From NCBI RefSeq assembly GCF_014284365.1, contig NZ_JACOGG010000012.1, positions 1-64,000 of the forward strand: 64,000 nucleotides of DNA, read 5' to 3'. Of this stretch, positions 44,852-54,863 are shown piece after piece. The notes under the pieces are model-generated. The model was not told the origin of the DNA and ran no database searches. It worked only from the letters and a program-made list of their open reading frames with translations. A program made the translations under genes and the position numbers. Origin of the DNA: Cognatundibacterium rugosum. GTDB lineage: Bacteria > Pseudomonadota > Gammaproteobacteria > Burkholderiales > Burkholderiaceae_D. The number at the start of each line of letters is the position of its first letter. Position 1 is the first letter of the stretch.

Positions 44852-46630
44852 TCAGGGCTTCAGCACGTAGTGCATGACTGAATAGCCGGGCAGGCTGGTG
44901 CTGAAATTGTTTTGTGTAATCGTGGCCTGTACATTGCGTGCTGTGACCTGTGGGCCGCTGGCATCGACGCCCCAGGCCTGTACATAGTTAAACAGCACAG
45001 GATTTTTAATTTGCACGCTGGCGGTGATCGGCGTTGCCAGGCGGTTGATCGCGATGATGTGCAGGGTGTTCGGGTCGGTGGCGCTGACGGCGGCATAGAC
45101 AGTGCCATTGCCATTATTCGTCGACACAGCTTTGACCGAGACTTCAGGGAACACGGACTTATTCCCGTCGTAGTTGCGGAACAATTTAAACGCTGCGCCG
45201 ATATAGCCTTCGACATCGCCAAAATAATTTGCCAGATACACGCCTTGCTTACCGAAAGCACCCAATGCGTCTGCCTGGGCCACGGCACCGGTGACATCAT
45301 CCCGTCCGCCGAAGTCATACTCCGTCACGGCCAGTTTGGTGCCCGGATAAAAGTCAGCCACGGATTTCTGTAACTTAGGCAGTAAGGCGATGCCACGGCC
45401 ATCGGTAAAGCCATAACCTGCCTGCGTAATCCAGGTCGGTTCCACATACTGCGCATCCCACAGACTGCGTGAAGCCTGCACCCGGGTCGCCTGATCATAC
45501 GAGGCTTGAGGATAGTAGTGGAAGGAGAAGGCATCCAGCAAACGCTTACCGGCAGCGGTCGAGGCCTGACGCATTTTATCCAGATAGACATTGGCAAAAG
45601 TCATGCCGTTGTAACGGTAGCGATCACCGGTGTTTTTGGAGATATACGGCTCCACATTGTATTGCCCCCAATCGGCTGGCTGACGTGCCTGCGCACCATC
45701 CCATACCGACCACAGGCTGAATAAACCCAGGTAGCCACTGACTGCCGGGCCAAAGGTTTTAGCACTGGGATCAACCCGTTTGATGGTCGTTGCGAGGTCC
45801 AGATTTTTTTGCACGACGTCAGCGACAGTGCTCAGTTGCGGGTACAGGCGCTCATGGGTACCGTTACCAAATTGCGAAGGCCACAAATGCCAGAGGTCGG
45901 GCTCATTATCGAGCTCATAGCCCTTCAGGCCTTTAGCAGCCGAACTCTTACCGTATTTTTTGATGATGAAGTTCAGCTCTTCATCGATATACACCACATT
46001 GTCATTCAGACTCGGCGTCAGGCTCAGCGCACCGGCGCTGGCTGGCTTATTGTTGACGATGGTCAGCCAGCGATTGACATCTGTGTTCGATGCGCCGGGC
46101 GCATCCTGCCACAGCGGCCAGCCATTGCAATTGCCTGGCGGGTTCATATTGACGATGTCTTTAGGTAATTTGCCTGCCGCTGGCAATTGCAGCAAAGAGA
46201 AGGTATTTAATGCGATAGACTGGTCGTGAAATGCCTTGATCGCCGCACCTGGCGCATAGTAGGCCAGACCAGCAGTCTGACTTGGATTTCCGGCACCGCT
46301 GGAATAACTGACACCCGCATTCGACGAGTGGCACCAGTCTGCACCGGAATTGCTGACGCCGTTTTCCCAGTTATAGCTGGTCATATTATTCCCGCCCATA
46401 CGACGCGACGTCAGGTTCAGGCTTTCCAGATTCGCGCGTCCGCCATGCGCATCCCAGCCAGCGCGGCCGCTGCCGTCAGCATAGGCGTTAAAGCCATAAA
46501 TCAAGGGGCTGATCGCTTTACGTTCGGCCTGGGTATCAATGGTAAAAGTGACATTCTGAGCGTAAGAAACGGATATTTCCGTGGATATCCCTAGAATTGC
46601 CAGAACTTTCATCAAATCAGATGGTCTCAT
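44852..46630 (-). CDS. secreted glycoside hydrolase family 44 enzyme
   Basis: 592 residues with a signal peptide (MKVLAILGISTEISVSYAQ from the second Met). GH44 members cleave beta-1,4-glucans such as cellulose or xyloglucan. Visible family sequences: SPLIYGFNAYAD, SRRMGGNNMTSYNWEN, the acid/base E243 in YELDNEPDLWHLWPS, SFHYYPQ, and the nucleophile E437 in LAVTEYDFGGRDD. The C-terminal about 100 residues form a beta-sandwich typical of the family. No carbohydrate-binding module is attached. Monocistronic with its own terminator. Suggests an organism that meets plant cell walls. Confidence 0.9.
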   Translation of the reverse strand: MRPSDLMKVLAILGISTEISVSYAQNVTFTIDTQAERKAISPLIYGFNAYADGSGRAGWDAHGGRANLESLNLTSRRMGGNNMTSYNWENGVSNSGADWCHSSNAGVSYSSGAGNPSQTAGLAYYAPGAAIKAFHDQSIALNTFSLLQLPAAGKLPKDIVNMNPPGNCNGWPLWQDAPGASNTDVNRWLTIVNNKPASAGALSLTPSLNDNVVYIDEELNFIIKKYGKSSAAKGLKGYELDNEPDLWHLWPSQFGNGTHERLYPQLSTVADVVQKNLDLATTIKRVDPSAKTFGPAVSGYLGLFSLWSVWDGAQARQPADWGQYNVEPYISKNTGDRYRYNGMTFANVYLDKMRQASTAAGKRLLDAFSFHYYPQASYDQATRVQASRSLWDAQYVEPTWITQAGYGFTDGRGIALLPKLQKSVADFYPGTKLAVTEYDFGGRDDVTGAVAQADALGAFGKQGVYLANYFGDVEGYIGAAFKLFRNYDGNKSVFPEVSVKAVSTNNGNGTVYAAVSATDPNTLHIIAINRLATPITASVQIKNPVLFNYVQAWGVDASGPQVTARNVQATITQNNFSTSLPGYSVMHYVLKP

Positions 46631-46822
46631 CTCATTCTCCGGTTAGCTGCTAATTTCCACATGGAAACTCTTTGCATTCGGAGGACGTTATAAACACCAA
46701 GTTTCTTTGAATCAACTTATCTTACATTTCGGTAACACTTCTTACCTTATCTGTAAAAAGTCCTGGCTCTTGTTGCAACTTGAAGATGTTTTTTGTCAGT
46801 CATTCCAACCATTACAACGACT

Positions 46823-49800
46823 ATGAAATTGACCAAGATCGCGCTTACTCTCGCCCTCAGCGGTTTGATCAGCAGTGCTGCCGCTGCACCTGGCTATTAC
46901 CGCTTCCCTGCCGTCCATGCGGATACGGTGGTGTTCACCGCAGAAGGCGATTTATGGAAGGTCGGCGTACAAGGCGGTCAGGCGCAGCGTCTGACCACCC
47001 ATCCGGCAGCGGAAATCCAGCCTGCCGTATCCAAAGATGGCCAGTGGCTGGCATTCGCGGCTTCCTATGAGGGTGCGACTGAGGCGTATATCATGCCCTT
47101 GCAAGGTGGTCTGCCTAAGCGCATCAGCTTTGATAACGATGTGGTGCATGTACTGGGCTGGACCGCGCAGGCTGAAGTCCTGATCAGTACGCTCAACAGC
47201 ACTGGTCCGAATGCGCATCGCGTGATTGCTGCGATCAATCCGAAAACACTGGAGCGCCGGATTTTCCCGGTCGCTGATGCCAATGAAGCGGTACTGGATG
47301 ACAGCGGCCGCTATCTGTATTTCACCCGCTTTGGTCTGCAAATGACCAATGACAATGCCAAGCATTACCGCGGCGGTGCCATCGCCCAGTTGTGGCGTTT
47401 TGATCTGCAAAGCAAACAGGAAGCCGTTCGTCTGGCCGGTAATGAAAACAGTAATAACCGCCGCCCGATGTGGTGGCAGGGTCGTCTGTATTTCGTCAGC
47501 GACCGTAACGGCGCCTTCAATTTGTGGAGCGCCAATCCGGATGGCAGCGATGCCCAGGCACTCACCAGCCACCAGGATTGGGACGTACGTAGCGCCAGTC
47601 TGGGCGATGGCAAGATCGTGTATCAGCTGGGCGCGGATCTGCATGTATTTGACCTCAACAGCAAGGCCGACCGCACGCTCAACATCGATCTGGTGTCAGA
47701 TTTTGATCAGCAAAGAAAGCGCCTGATCCGTACACCGCTGGATTATCTGACCGATACCGAATTAGCTGGCAAGTCAGAAAAACTGATGTTCACTGCGCGT
47801 GGCAAAGTCACGATCGCCGGACTCGGCAATCAGCGCCGTATCGATCTGGCGATACCGGAACAGGCCCGCTCACGCGCCGCCGTGTTCTCACAGGATGATC
47901 AGTCTGTATTCGCCATCGTTGATACCACCGGTGAAAACGAAATCTGGAAATTCCCGGCCAATGGCATCGGCAAAGCCGAGCAACTGACCAAAGACAGCGA
48001 CTTCCACCGCTTGCAAATTTTCCCTGCACCGGATGGTAAACATCTGGCGCACACCGATAAGCGCGGGCGCTTATGGTTGCTCGATCTGAACACCAGACAG
48101 AATCAGCTGATCGATGATGCAGGCAAAGCAGGTGCCGGTAATCACGCAGAAATCGTCTGGTCACCGGACTCAAAAACCCTGGCGATCGTGCGTGCCGCAA
48201 CCAGCATCAAGCGCAATCAAATCGCCTTGTATGCGCTCGATACCCGTCAGCTGCAGTTCGTCACCAGCGACCGCTTTGAATCGCAATCGCCGGTATTTTC
48301 GCCAGATGGACAATGGCTGTATTTCCTGTCTGAGCGCAACTTCCAGGTCGCGAACCGTTCCCCATGGGGTGACCGGAATATGGGCCCGGCCTTCGACAAA
48401 CGCACAGGCATTTATGCACTGGCACTGCAGGCGAAAAATCGTTTTGCATTCAAAGCAGATGATGAGCTGAACAAGTCCGCCCCGAAAGCAGAAGAAAAAG
48501 CGGAACCGAAAGCAGCAGACAACGTGAATGCAGCTGGCAGCGACAAAAACGCCGACAAAGCCACCGACAAAGCCGCAGCTAAACCAGCAGCCCGTGCAGC
48601 AATTCCTGCGATTGAATACACCGGGCTGGCAGACAGGCTGTATCAGGTTCCTGTCAGTGCGGGTAACTACCGTCAGCTGGCGGTTGATGACAAACGCTTG
48701 TATATACTTGAGCGTGAAGCCGATGACCGCTCCAGCCTGAAAACCATCGCCTTCAGCAAACAAGGTGCAACGGCAGAAGTCTTTGCCAGCGGCATCCGTC
48801 AGTATGATTTATCGGCGGATAAAAAGCATATTATGTTGCGCAATAGCGCAGGTGAATTCCTGATCGTCGAAGCCGGTGCAAAAATCCCGAATGACATCAG
48901 CAAAGCCAAGGTCAGTGTGCAGGACTGGAGTTTCCCGTCCGATCCTAAGCTGGAATGGAAGCAAATGCTGGGCGACGCCTGGCGTATGCATCGCGACTAC
49001 CTGTTCGACACGCAGATGCGCGGCGTCAACTGGCTCAAGGTGCGCGACAAATATGCGCCACTGGCAGAGCGCGTGACTGACCGTGCCGAACTCAATGACG
49101 TGCTGGCGCAAATGGTCAGCGAAGTCGGCACCCTGCACTCGCAATTCCGCCCCGGTGATTTGCGCCGCGCAGCCAGCGAAGGCACGCCGGCCTCACTCGG
49201 CGCCGTGCTGAGCCGCAATGCGCAAGGCTATAAAGTAGAGCACATCTACCGCAGCGAACCGGATTTGCCGAATGAGCGTTCGCCCTTAGACCGCCCTGAC
49301 GTGAATATCAAAGAAGGCGATGTGATCCTGTCAGTCAATGGTAAGAGCACGAAAGAAGCACGCGATATTTCTGACCTGCTGTTGAATCAGGCGGACAAGC
49401 AAGTGTTATTGCAAGTCCAGCGTGGTAACCAGGCAGCGCACGCAGTGATCGTACATCCGGTCAGCATGATGAAGCATGCCAATCTGCGTTACAGCGACTG
49501 GGAACAAAGCCGCGCAGCGCGGGTACAGCAAGCGTCCAATGGCAAGATAGGCTATCTGCATTTGCGTGCAATGGGAGCCCAGGACATCGATGCATTTGCG
49601 CGTGAGTTTTATGCCAATGTCGAGCGTGATGGCCTGATCATCGATGTGCGCCGTAACCGTGGCGGCAATATCGACAGCTGGATCATCGAAAAACTCTTGC
49701 GTAAAACCTGGGCCTTCTGGTCACGTGCCGGCACTTCACCTTACACCAATATGCAGCAGACTTTCCGTGGTCATCTGGTGGTGCTGGTGGATGAGCTGAC

Positions 49801-50143
49801 TTACTCGGATGGTGAGACATTTGCGGCCGGCATCAAGGCACTCAAACTCGGCCCACTGGTAGGCAAGCGCACCGCCGGTGCCGGTGTCTGGCTGTCCGAC
49901 AACAATGCCTTACTGGATGGTGGCATGATACGTGCCGCTGAAACTGCACAATTCAGCATGGACGGCCAGTGGCTGGTGGAAGGCGTAGGCGTGGCACCGG
50001 ATGTGGAAGTGGAAAACCTGCCACATGCCACCTTCAAAGGCCAGGACCAGCAACTGGAAACAGCCATCCGCATGCTGACCGACAAACTCAAAGAGCAGCC
50101 GGTTAAAGCTTTGCAGCCACAAGCGATACCACCGCTGAAGTAA
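46823..50143 (+). CDS. tricorn-like S41 protease
   Basis: About 1106 residues from the ATG at 46823, which opens a signal peptide (KIALTLALSGLISSAAA); an ATG ten codons upstream is less suited. A first beta-propeller (PD40-type repeats, e.g. FTAEGDLWKVGVQGGQAQRLT) and a second one lead to an Ala/Lys/Asp-rich linker at about 555-600, then the tricorn core, a PDZ domain (VKEGDVILSVNGKSTKEA) and the S41 catalytic domain with RRNRGGNIDSWI and the Ser in DELTYSDGETFAAGIK. Exported peptidase of large size; bacterial members are periplasmic or secreted. Confidence 0.9.
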   Translation: MKLTKIALTLALSGLISSAAAAPGYYRFPAVHADTVVFTAEGDLWKVGVQGGQAQRLTTHPAAEIQPAVSKDGQWLAFAASYEGATEAYIMPLQGGLPKRISFDNDVVHVLGWTAQAEVLISTLNSTGPNAHRVIAAINPKTLERRIFPVADANEAVLDDSGRYLYFTRFGLQMTNDNAKHYRGGAIAQLWRFDLQSKQEAVRLAGNENSNNRRPMWWQGRLYFVSDRNGAFNLWSANPDGSDAQALTSHQDWDVRSASLGDGKIVYQLGADLHVFDLNSKADRTLNIDLVSDFDQQRKRLIRTPLDYLTDTELAGKSEKLMFTARGKVTIAGLGNQRRIDLAIPEQARSRAAVFSQDDQSVFAIVDTTGENEIWKFPANGIGKAEQLTKDSDFHRLQIFPAPDGKHLAHTDKRGRLWLLDLNTRQNQLIDDAGKAGAGNHAEIVWSPDSKTLAIVRAATSIKRNQIALYALDTRQLQFVTSDRFESQSPVFSPDGQWLYFLSERNFQVANRSPWGDRNMGPAFDKRTGIYALALQAKNRFAFKADDELNKSAPKAEEKAEPKAADNVNAAGSDKNADKATDKAAAKPAARAAIPAIEYTGLADRLYQVPVSAGNYRQLAVDDKRLYILEREADDRSSLKTIAFSKQGATAEVFASGIRQYDLSADKKHIMLRNSAGEFLIVEAGAKIPNDISKAKVSVQDWSFPSDPKLEWKQMLGDAWRMHRDYLFDTQMRGVNWLKVRDKYAPLAERVTDRAELNDVLAQMVSEVGTLHSQFRPGDLRRAASEGTPASLGAVLSRNAQGYKVEHIYRSEPDLPNERSPLDRPDVNIKEGDVILSVNGKSTKEARDISDLLLNQADKQVLLQVQRGNQAAHAVIVHPVSMMKHANLRYSDWEQSRAARVQQASNGKIGYLHLRAMGAQDIDAFAREFYANVERDGLIIDVRRNRGGNIDSWIIEKLLRKTWAFWSRAGTSPYTNMQQTFRGHLVVLVDELTYSDGETFAAGIKALKLGPLVGKRTAGAGVWLSDNNALLDGGMIRAAETAQFSMDGQWLVEGVGVAPDVEVENLPHATFKGQDQQLETAIRMLTDKLKEQPVKALQPQAIPPLK

Positions 50144-50177
50144 GTACACTGTCAGTCGCTAAGTCATTATCAACCAC

Positions 50178-50210
50178 AAGCCCGGTCGTTATAGTGACCG
50201 GGCTTTTTTT
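50178..50210 (+). terminator. intrinsic terminator of the tricorn-like gene
   Basis: Stem AAGCCCGGTC/GACCGGGCTT, loop GTTATAGT type, followed by TTTTTTT. Confidence 0.9.
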
Positions 50211-50330
50211 CGAGGCTTGCTGAGCTTTCAAGCTAAGACTTAACACAGGCTGATATCGGGCATCCCGCGACTTGTACAGAACGATCTGTTCAGGGTTATG
50301 CTGACACAGAAATCCACACCACAACAGCCA

Positions 50331-51413
50331 TCAGCGCAACACAGCCGCTGCGCTTTTTATCGTCACATCATGCATCATATGCAGATACGCCTCGACATAT
50401 CCCTTATGAGAAGCGCCGACTATGCTCAGCACGCGCTGTCCGGGGAATGGATCCAGAGTCTCACGGATATTCGATACCATGCGCAGATTACGGGTTTCCC
50501 AGTAAGCGACATATGTGCGGCCATATTGCCGGGCTGACTTATCTTTCAATGCAGCACCGAAGTCACTGCGGTACACAAGCATGGCTTGGTCAGGCCGGTT
50601 CAATACGCGGTACATATTCAGCACGCCTTCGTCGCTATCTAAATGGGACTCCAGTGCTTTATCCTGCTCCAGTCGACTGGATGACGCAGGATTGTCCCAT
50701 AGCCGCTGCATAATGTCGCCAGCAGCCTTATTATCTGCTTCATCCGAAGAAACAGAATCTGCCGTATGATCATCAATCGCATATACCCGTTCAAGCCCCA
50801 GGCGTACCGCCAGCGGCGCGGCAAGTAAAGTATTTTCGCTGCGTTTTTCAGCTAAGTCCTGAAGTTTTTCGGTGAGTGCCTGCTCCAGTCCATTACCCGC
50901 ACGCCGCTCGGCCGCAGGCAGCTTTAGCCACTGCACCAATGCAGAGACAGGTTCGCCGGCAGCCAGAAATACAGCAGCCAGCGAACGTCGCTGATCAGCA
51001 CTGGGCGCCTTCGGCCAGGTAGCAAGCAAACGCGCCATTTCAGCTGTCGCTGCAGGCACATCAAGTCCGGTTGCCTTGAACGCCGCTGTGGTATCCCAAC
51101 AATAAGACCGCACCGCGTCGGCATATCGTGCGCTATAGCGACGCATATAGTCACACTGACTACCGGACAGTGCTTCAATGGTGATGATACTGGGCTGCCA
51201 GGCTTGCAGTCGACTGATCAGCGTCTGCAAATATCGCGCTTGAAAACCGGCCGGTAATGACGAAAAATGCGGTGTCCCCAGTACCAGCACTTCATTTGGC
51301 TTTGCACTGGCTGTCCTTTTCAGCTGACCGGGATTGAAGGCGGGCGTTTCAGCTTGTGCAGCAAACACCGTCACTGAAACAAAGGCACTAAGGAATGCTA
51401 AGATTTTGATCAT
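50331..51413 (-). CDS. DUF5694 (TraB-like fold) secreted protein
   Basis: 360 residues from the ATG at 51413, which gives a signal peptide (ILAFLSAFVSVTVFAAQA). VLVLGTPHFSS near the start of the mature part and IITIEALSG resemble the GTxH and Glu motifs of TraB/PrgY-type proteins. The C-terminus holds VLSIVGASHKGYVEAYL, where a second conserved GxxH motif occurs. Probably periplasmic; TraB-like proteins have been proposed to be metal-dependent hydrolases, but this one is uncharacterised. Confidence 0.75.
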   Translation of the reverse strand: MIKILAFLSAFVSVTVFAAQAETPAFNPGQLKRTASAKPNEVLVLGTPHFSSLPAGFQARYLQTLISRLQAWQPSIITIEALSGSQCDYMRRYSARYADAVRSYCWDTTAAFKATGLDVPAATAEMARLLATWPKAPSADQRRSLAAVFLAAGEPVSALVQWLKLPAAERRAGNGLEQALTEKLQDLAEKRSENTLLAAPLAVRLGLERVYAIDDHTADSVSSDEADNKAAGDIMQRLWDNPASSSRLEQDKALESHLDSDEGVLNMYRVLNRPDQAMLVYRSDFGAALKDKSARQYGRTYVAYWETRNLRMVSNIRETLDPFPGQRVLSIVGASHKGYVEAYLHMMHDVTIKSAAAVLR

Positions 51414-51428
51414 CCTGTTTTCTTTCAA

Positions 51429-51759
51429 CGAAATTTCATCAAAGAGCGTGTCTTACACATATTGGTGTAAGAAAAAAATCAATGAAGCAAGGCAAAACAA
51501 GGAAAGCATGTAAAACATGAAGGACAAGGCAGAACAGCCGCAACTCTGTAGCATCTTTCCTGGCAGGATCAACGTATAAAATACGCCATGGTCTCTTTAC
51601 ATTGAACTACTTTGTTTTACCTCTTGATGCAGCAGGATAAAACGCTTACAAGGTCGTGCGTATCCCGCACAGCAGTGTCGTCACTGCAATCGGGAAACAA
51701 AGAGCTCCCAAACTATCGCATTGTCCATAAAACAAATCAAGTATCTAAGGAATCCAAAC
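51429..51759. other. intergenic region between DUF5694 and cupin genes
   Basis: About 330 bases between divergent genes, AT-rich and low in structure. Nothing recognisable apart from an A/G-rich stretch around 51465-51520. Confidence 0.4.
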
Positions 51760-52254
51760 ATGTCTACACCAGCAAACCCACCATCCGGCTTTCCACTGGC
51801 CATAGTCGCCGACAGTGCACCGCTGCGTACGGTTAAATCGCTGTATCCGGAACAGTTTTCCTTGTTAATGGAAGGCCGTAGTAAACAACCTTTGGGGACC
51901 TTGTTTGGCTTAAGTCAGTTTGGTGTAAATCTGACGCGGCTGGCGCCGGGTGCGATATCGGCTTTACGTCACGCGCACTCGCTGCAGGATGAATTCATCT
52001 ACATCATCAGTGGTCATCCCAGCCTGAAAACAGATGAAGGCCTGACCCAGCTGGCACCGGGGATGTGCGCAGGCTTTGCGGCTGGCAGCGGTAATGCGCA
52101 TCAGCTGATTAATCTGAGTGAGCAGGATGTGGTGTATCTGGAAGTCGGTGACCGCAGTGCAGGCGATCAGGTCAGTTATCCCGACGATGATTTACAGGCG
52201 ACTATGATTGATGGTCAGTGGCGTTTCAGCCACAAAGACGGCAGCCCTTACTGA
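51760..52254 (+). CDS. cupin domain protein
   Basis: 164 residues from the ATG at 51760, which has AAGGA at good spacing; an in-frame ATG 13 codons earlier is less likely. A single cupin barrel: GVNLTRLAPGAISALRHAHS carries the metal-binding His pair, EFIYIISGHPSL and LAPGMCAGFAAGSGNAHQLIN the second motif. Short cupins of this kind are often uncharacterised small-molecule binding or isomerase-like proteins. No functional context. Confidence 0.8.
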   Translation: MSTPANPPSGFPLAIVADSAPLRTVKSLYPEQFSLLMEGRSKQPLGTLFGLSQFGVNLTRLAPGAISALRHAHSLQDEFIYIISGHPSLKTDEGLTQLAPGMCAGFAAGSGNAHQLINLSEQDVVYLEVGDRSAGDQVSYPDDDLQATMIDGQWRFSHKDGSPY

Positions 52255-52282
52255 GGCTGCCGGTAAGAATCAGGAAGGGATG

Positions 52283-53110
52283 TCACTGGCTGCGGTCACT
52301 GGGGTGACCAACCACATCCTTGTAGGCGTGCCAGGTCGCATGGCCGATGACGGGTATCAGGATGATCAGTCCCAGATTCCAGCTCATCATGCCGATCACC
52401 ACGGCCGCCACGATACAGAGCCCCCAGAACAAACAGGCCGGTACATTGATGAACAGCGAGACACAGCTGATAATCATGGCGGTAATCGCATCGGTGTCGC
52501 GGTCCAGCATCAGCGGGATCGAGACCCAGGAAATCGCAAATACGATGCTGGCGAATACCGCGCCTATGCAGGCGTAGACCAGTACAAACTCCAGGTGGTC
52601 GAGCGAGAATAACTGGCTCAGAAAGCTTTGCATGCTGGGCATGCCCTTGTTATAGAACAGCGCAAAAATCACCAGCGAGGCGCGCGCCCAGACCATCATG
52701 ATGACGGCCAATACCAGCGCCAGTACGCCGATATTGCTCCAGCGGCCGCGCATAGAAAACACGCTGCCGAGCAAGCCTGAACGCTGATTTTCCATACGGC
52801 GGCTGATGTCGTATAAACCCAGCGCCAGCAAGGGACCGATCAGTAAAAAACCACAGCTGAGTGCCGATACATATTCGGGTGCATTGTGCAGCACCAGCTT
52901 CAGCACCATGCCCATGAGTGCGAAGCAAATGCCGTAGAAAATACTGGTCGCCCCCGAGGCACGAAAATCCTGCCAGCCGGCCTGTAACCAGCGCAGCGCC
53001 CTGAACATCCCCACCCGGCGCACGGGCGGGAACGGAGACTCTTTATCGATGATAGTACGAATATCCGGCGGCGCGCTGTCGCCGCCTCTGCCCTGTGCCT
53101 GGTCGCTCAT
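52283..53110 (-). CDS. DUF2189 integral membrane protein
   Basis: 275 residues with about six hydrophobic segments. WLQAGWQDFRASGATSIFYG near the N-terminus and LLIGPLLALGLYDISRRME are typical of DUF2189, an uncharacterised family of inner-membrane proteins in Alpha- and Betaproteobacteria. It is convergent with the cupin gene, only 28 bases apart. Function unknown. Confidence 0.85.
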   Translation of the reverse strand: MSDQAQGRGGDSAPPDIRTIIDKESPFPPVRRVGMFRALRWLQAGWQDFRASGATSIFYGICFALMGMVLKLVLHNAPEYVSALSCGFLLIGPLLALGLYDISRRMENQRSGLLGSVFSMRGRWSNIGVLALVLAVIMMVWARASLVIFALFYNKGMPSMQSFLSQLFSLDHLEFVLVYACIGAVFASIVFAISWVSIPLMLDRDTDAITAMIISCVSLFINVPACLFWGLCIVAAVVIGMMSWNLGLIILIPVIGHATWHAYKDVVGHPSDRSQ

Positions 53111-53243
53111 GCTGTCTCCTGTTTTCCCTTATGGAAATGCACATTTTTTTAGCAACAATACTAAGGTGATCGGCACGCTTTAGCAATCAGGAATGTTGCA
53201 AATTTCAGGAAACTTACATTGCAGTGCAATAGCTGCTTAGAAC

Positions 53244-54245
53244 TCAATTCGGTGTCACGACCGGATCCAGAAAATCTGTTAACACCGGCAGCAGGCGTGG
53301 TGCGAGTGGCAAATCCGGGTTCATATACGTGGCGATATTCGCGGCGCGCTCAGCCGGTGCCAGCTTGAGCACATGATTCATGCCGCCGATGATTTCCAGT
53401 CGCGCAGCAGGTAGAGCGGCTTTCAGTGCACGCGCCTGTTCGGTACCGACCTGAATATCATGATCACCCTGCACAATCAGTACTGGTAACTGCAAACGTG
53501 CGATTTCCTGCGCCGGGGTATAGCGGTACAACGAAATTAAATACGGCTGCACACTAGGGCGGAATAATGTCGCCAGGGCCGGAGGCGCATCGGACACCGT
53601 TTTACCTTCCTTCAGACTGCTGAGCGCCTTGTTTGCCTGCGCCAGTAAGTCAGCGGGCATGCCACTGGCCTGTAACTGCACAGCCAGGACATCCGCCGGA
53701 CTTTGCGCAACACCGGCGATCGCCACCAGCGCATGCACAGGCTGTTTTTGCGCAGCCAGTACGGCGATAGAAGCACCCTCGCTGTGCCCCATTACCACCA
53801 CTTTGGAGAACCTGGTATCGGCCTTCAAATACGCGAGCCAGGCAGCTGCATCATCGACATAGTTCTCAAACCGTAATGCAGATTCCGTGCTGCCCGCAGC
53901 CAGACTGGCGGCCACACCGCGTTTATCGTAACGCACCGTGGCAAAACCCGCATCCGCCAATTGTTCTGCCACCATTCGCAGGCTATGGTTTTTACCGGGC
54001 AGCCCCAGCGAATTGCCATCCCGATCGGTCGGGCCTGAGCCGGAAATCAAGAGCACGACAGGCGCAGGCTTTGGCTGTGCCGGAAGTATCAGGCTACCTT
54101 GCAAGACACCGCTGCCGGTATCGAGCGAGATCGCTTGCTCACTGCGCTGTGCGCGTGCGCCAGGCAACAGGCAAGTGAATGCCAACAGCAGGATCAACAG
54201 TTGCAATACATTTTTCTTCTTCAACAGCAGATGGCGCATTTGCAT
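53244..54245 (-). CDS. secreted alpha/beta hydrolase
   Basis: 333 residues with a signal peptide (NVLQLLILLLAFTCLLPGARA). Oxyanion-hole region LLISGSGPTDRDGNSL and the nucleophile elbow GHSEGAS are clear; the acid is probably the Asp in VQGDHDIQV and the base the His of GGMNHVLKLA, giving an intact triad. Esterase or peptidase of the family that includes BAAT/DLH-like hydrolases. AAGGA lies at good distance before the ATG at 54245. Confidence 0.85.
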   Translation of the reverse strand: MQMRHLLLKKKNVLQLLILLLAFTCLLPGARAQRSEQAISLDTGSGVLQGSLILPAQPKPAPVVLLISGSGPTDRDGNSLGLPGKNHSLRMVAEQLADAGFATVRYDKRGVAASLAAGSTESALRFENYVDDAAAWLAYLKADTRFSKVVVMGHSEGASIAVLAAQKQPVHALVAIAGVAQSPADVLAVQLQASGMPADLLAQANKALSSLKEGKTVSDAPPALATLFRPSVQPYLISLYRYTPAQEIARLQLPVLIVQGDHDIQVGTEQARALKAALPAARLEIIGGMNHVLKLAPAERAANIATYMNPDLPLAPRLLPVLTDFLDPVVTPN

Positions 54246-54478
54246 TGGTTTCCTTTTCGCGTCAACGATTGGCTGGCATGTCGCTTTGGCTCAGATATAC
54301 ACATCTGAGCTGTAACACGACTACCCAGTCTTGCCTTCTCCACCCAAATGACGGATATCAGTCTTAACAAAACAGTCTTAACAAAAGCTTTATATCTCAG
54401 TTGCGGGTTTTTAGGCAATTTTTATAAAAATGTACGTATCGTTCTCTTGTCAGCATCACCCGTTCACAGGAGTCATGT

Positions 54479-54805
54479 ATGCCAGCACCAGCCAGCACTA
54501 CGTTTGATCTTCACCTGCCTGCATCGGCGGCGCCTATGCAGCGCAAGCACAGTAAAAAGAGAGCGCTCTATTTGACGCAAATTGTTGTTGCTCAGTGCTA
54601 TCAGCAAAGGCTGCGTGCGCTGTTGATACAGCTATGCGGACTACAGCTGAATTATCTGCGTACCCAAGCCGCAGATCATGGTTGCGCTACCCGCTTTCTG
54701 ATTAGTAGCGAGGTTAACCCTAAGCTGTTTTTTCCGCTCCTAATGCGCGAATTGCCCAGCGCAGAATTCGGAAAAATTTCACAGATTTTTGTAGAACGAT
54801 ATTGA
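54479..54805 (+). CDS. hypothetical protein (108 aa), first gene of the dapA-like cluster
   Basis: 108 residues; an ACAGGAG ribosome-binding site precedes the ATG. No recognised domain. The sequence is rich in Leu, Gln and Arg in the middle (CYQQRLRALLIQLCGLQL), with a C-terminal RELPSAEFGKISQIFVERY. No signal peptide or membrane segment. It lies 58 bases before the dapA-like start and probably belongs to the same transcript. Confidence 0.6.
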   Translation: MPAPASTTFDLHLPASAAPMQRKHSKKRALYLTQIVVAQCYQQRLRALLIQLCGLQLNYLRTQAADHGCATRFLISSEVNPKLFFPLLMRELPSAEFGKISQIFVERY

Positions 54806-54863
54806 GTCAGATTTGCGGCACATCCTCATGGACAAGCGACAAGCAGATAAAAGGAAAATGGCT

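Noticed and set aside
46952-48763. Several long minus-strand frames inside the tricorn-like gene
   Set aside because: They are shadows caused by codon bias in the plus-strand gene, which has continuous domain similarity.
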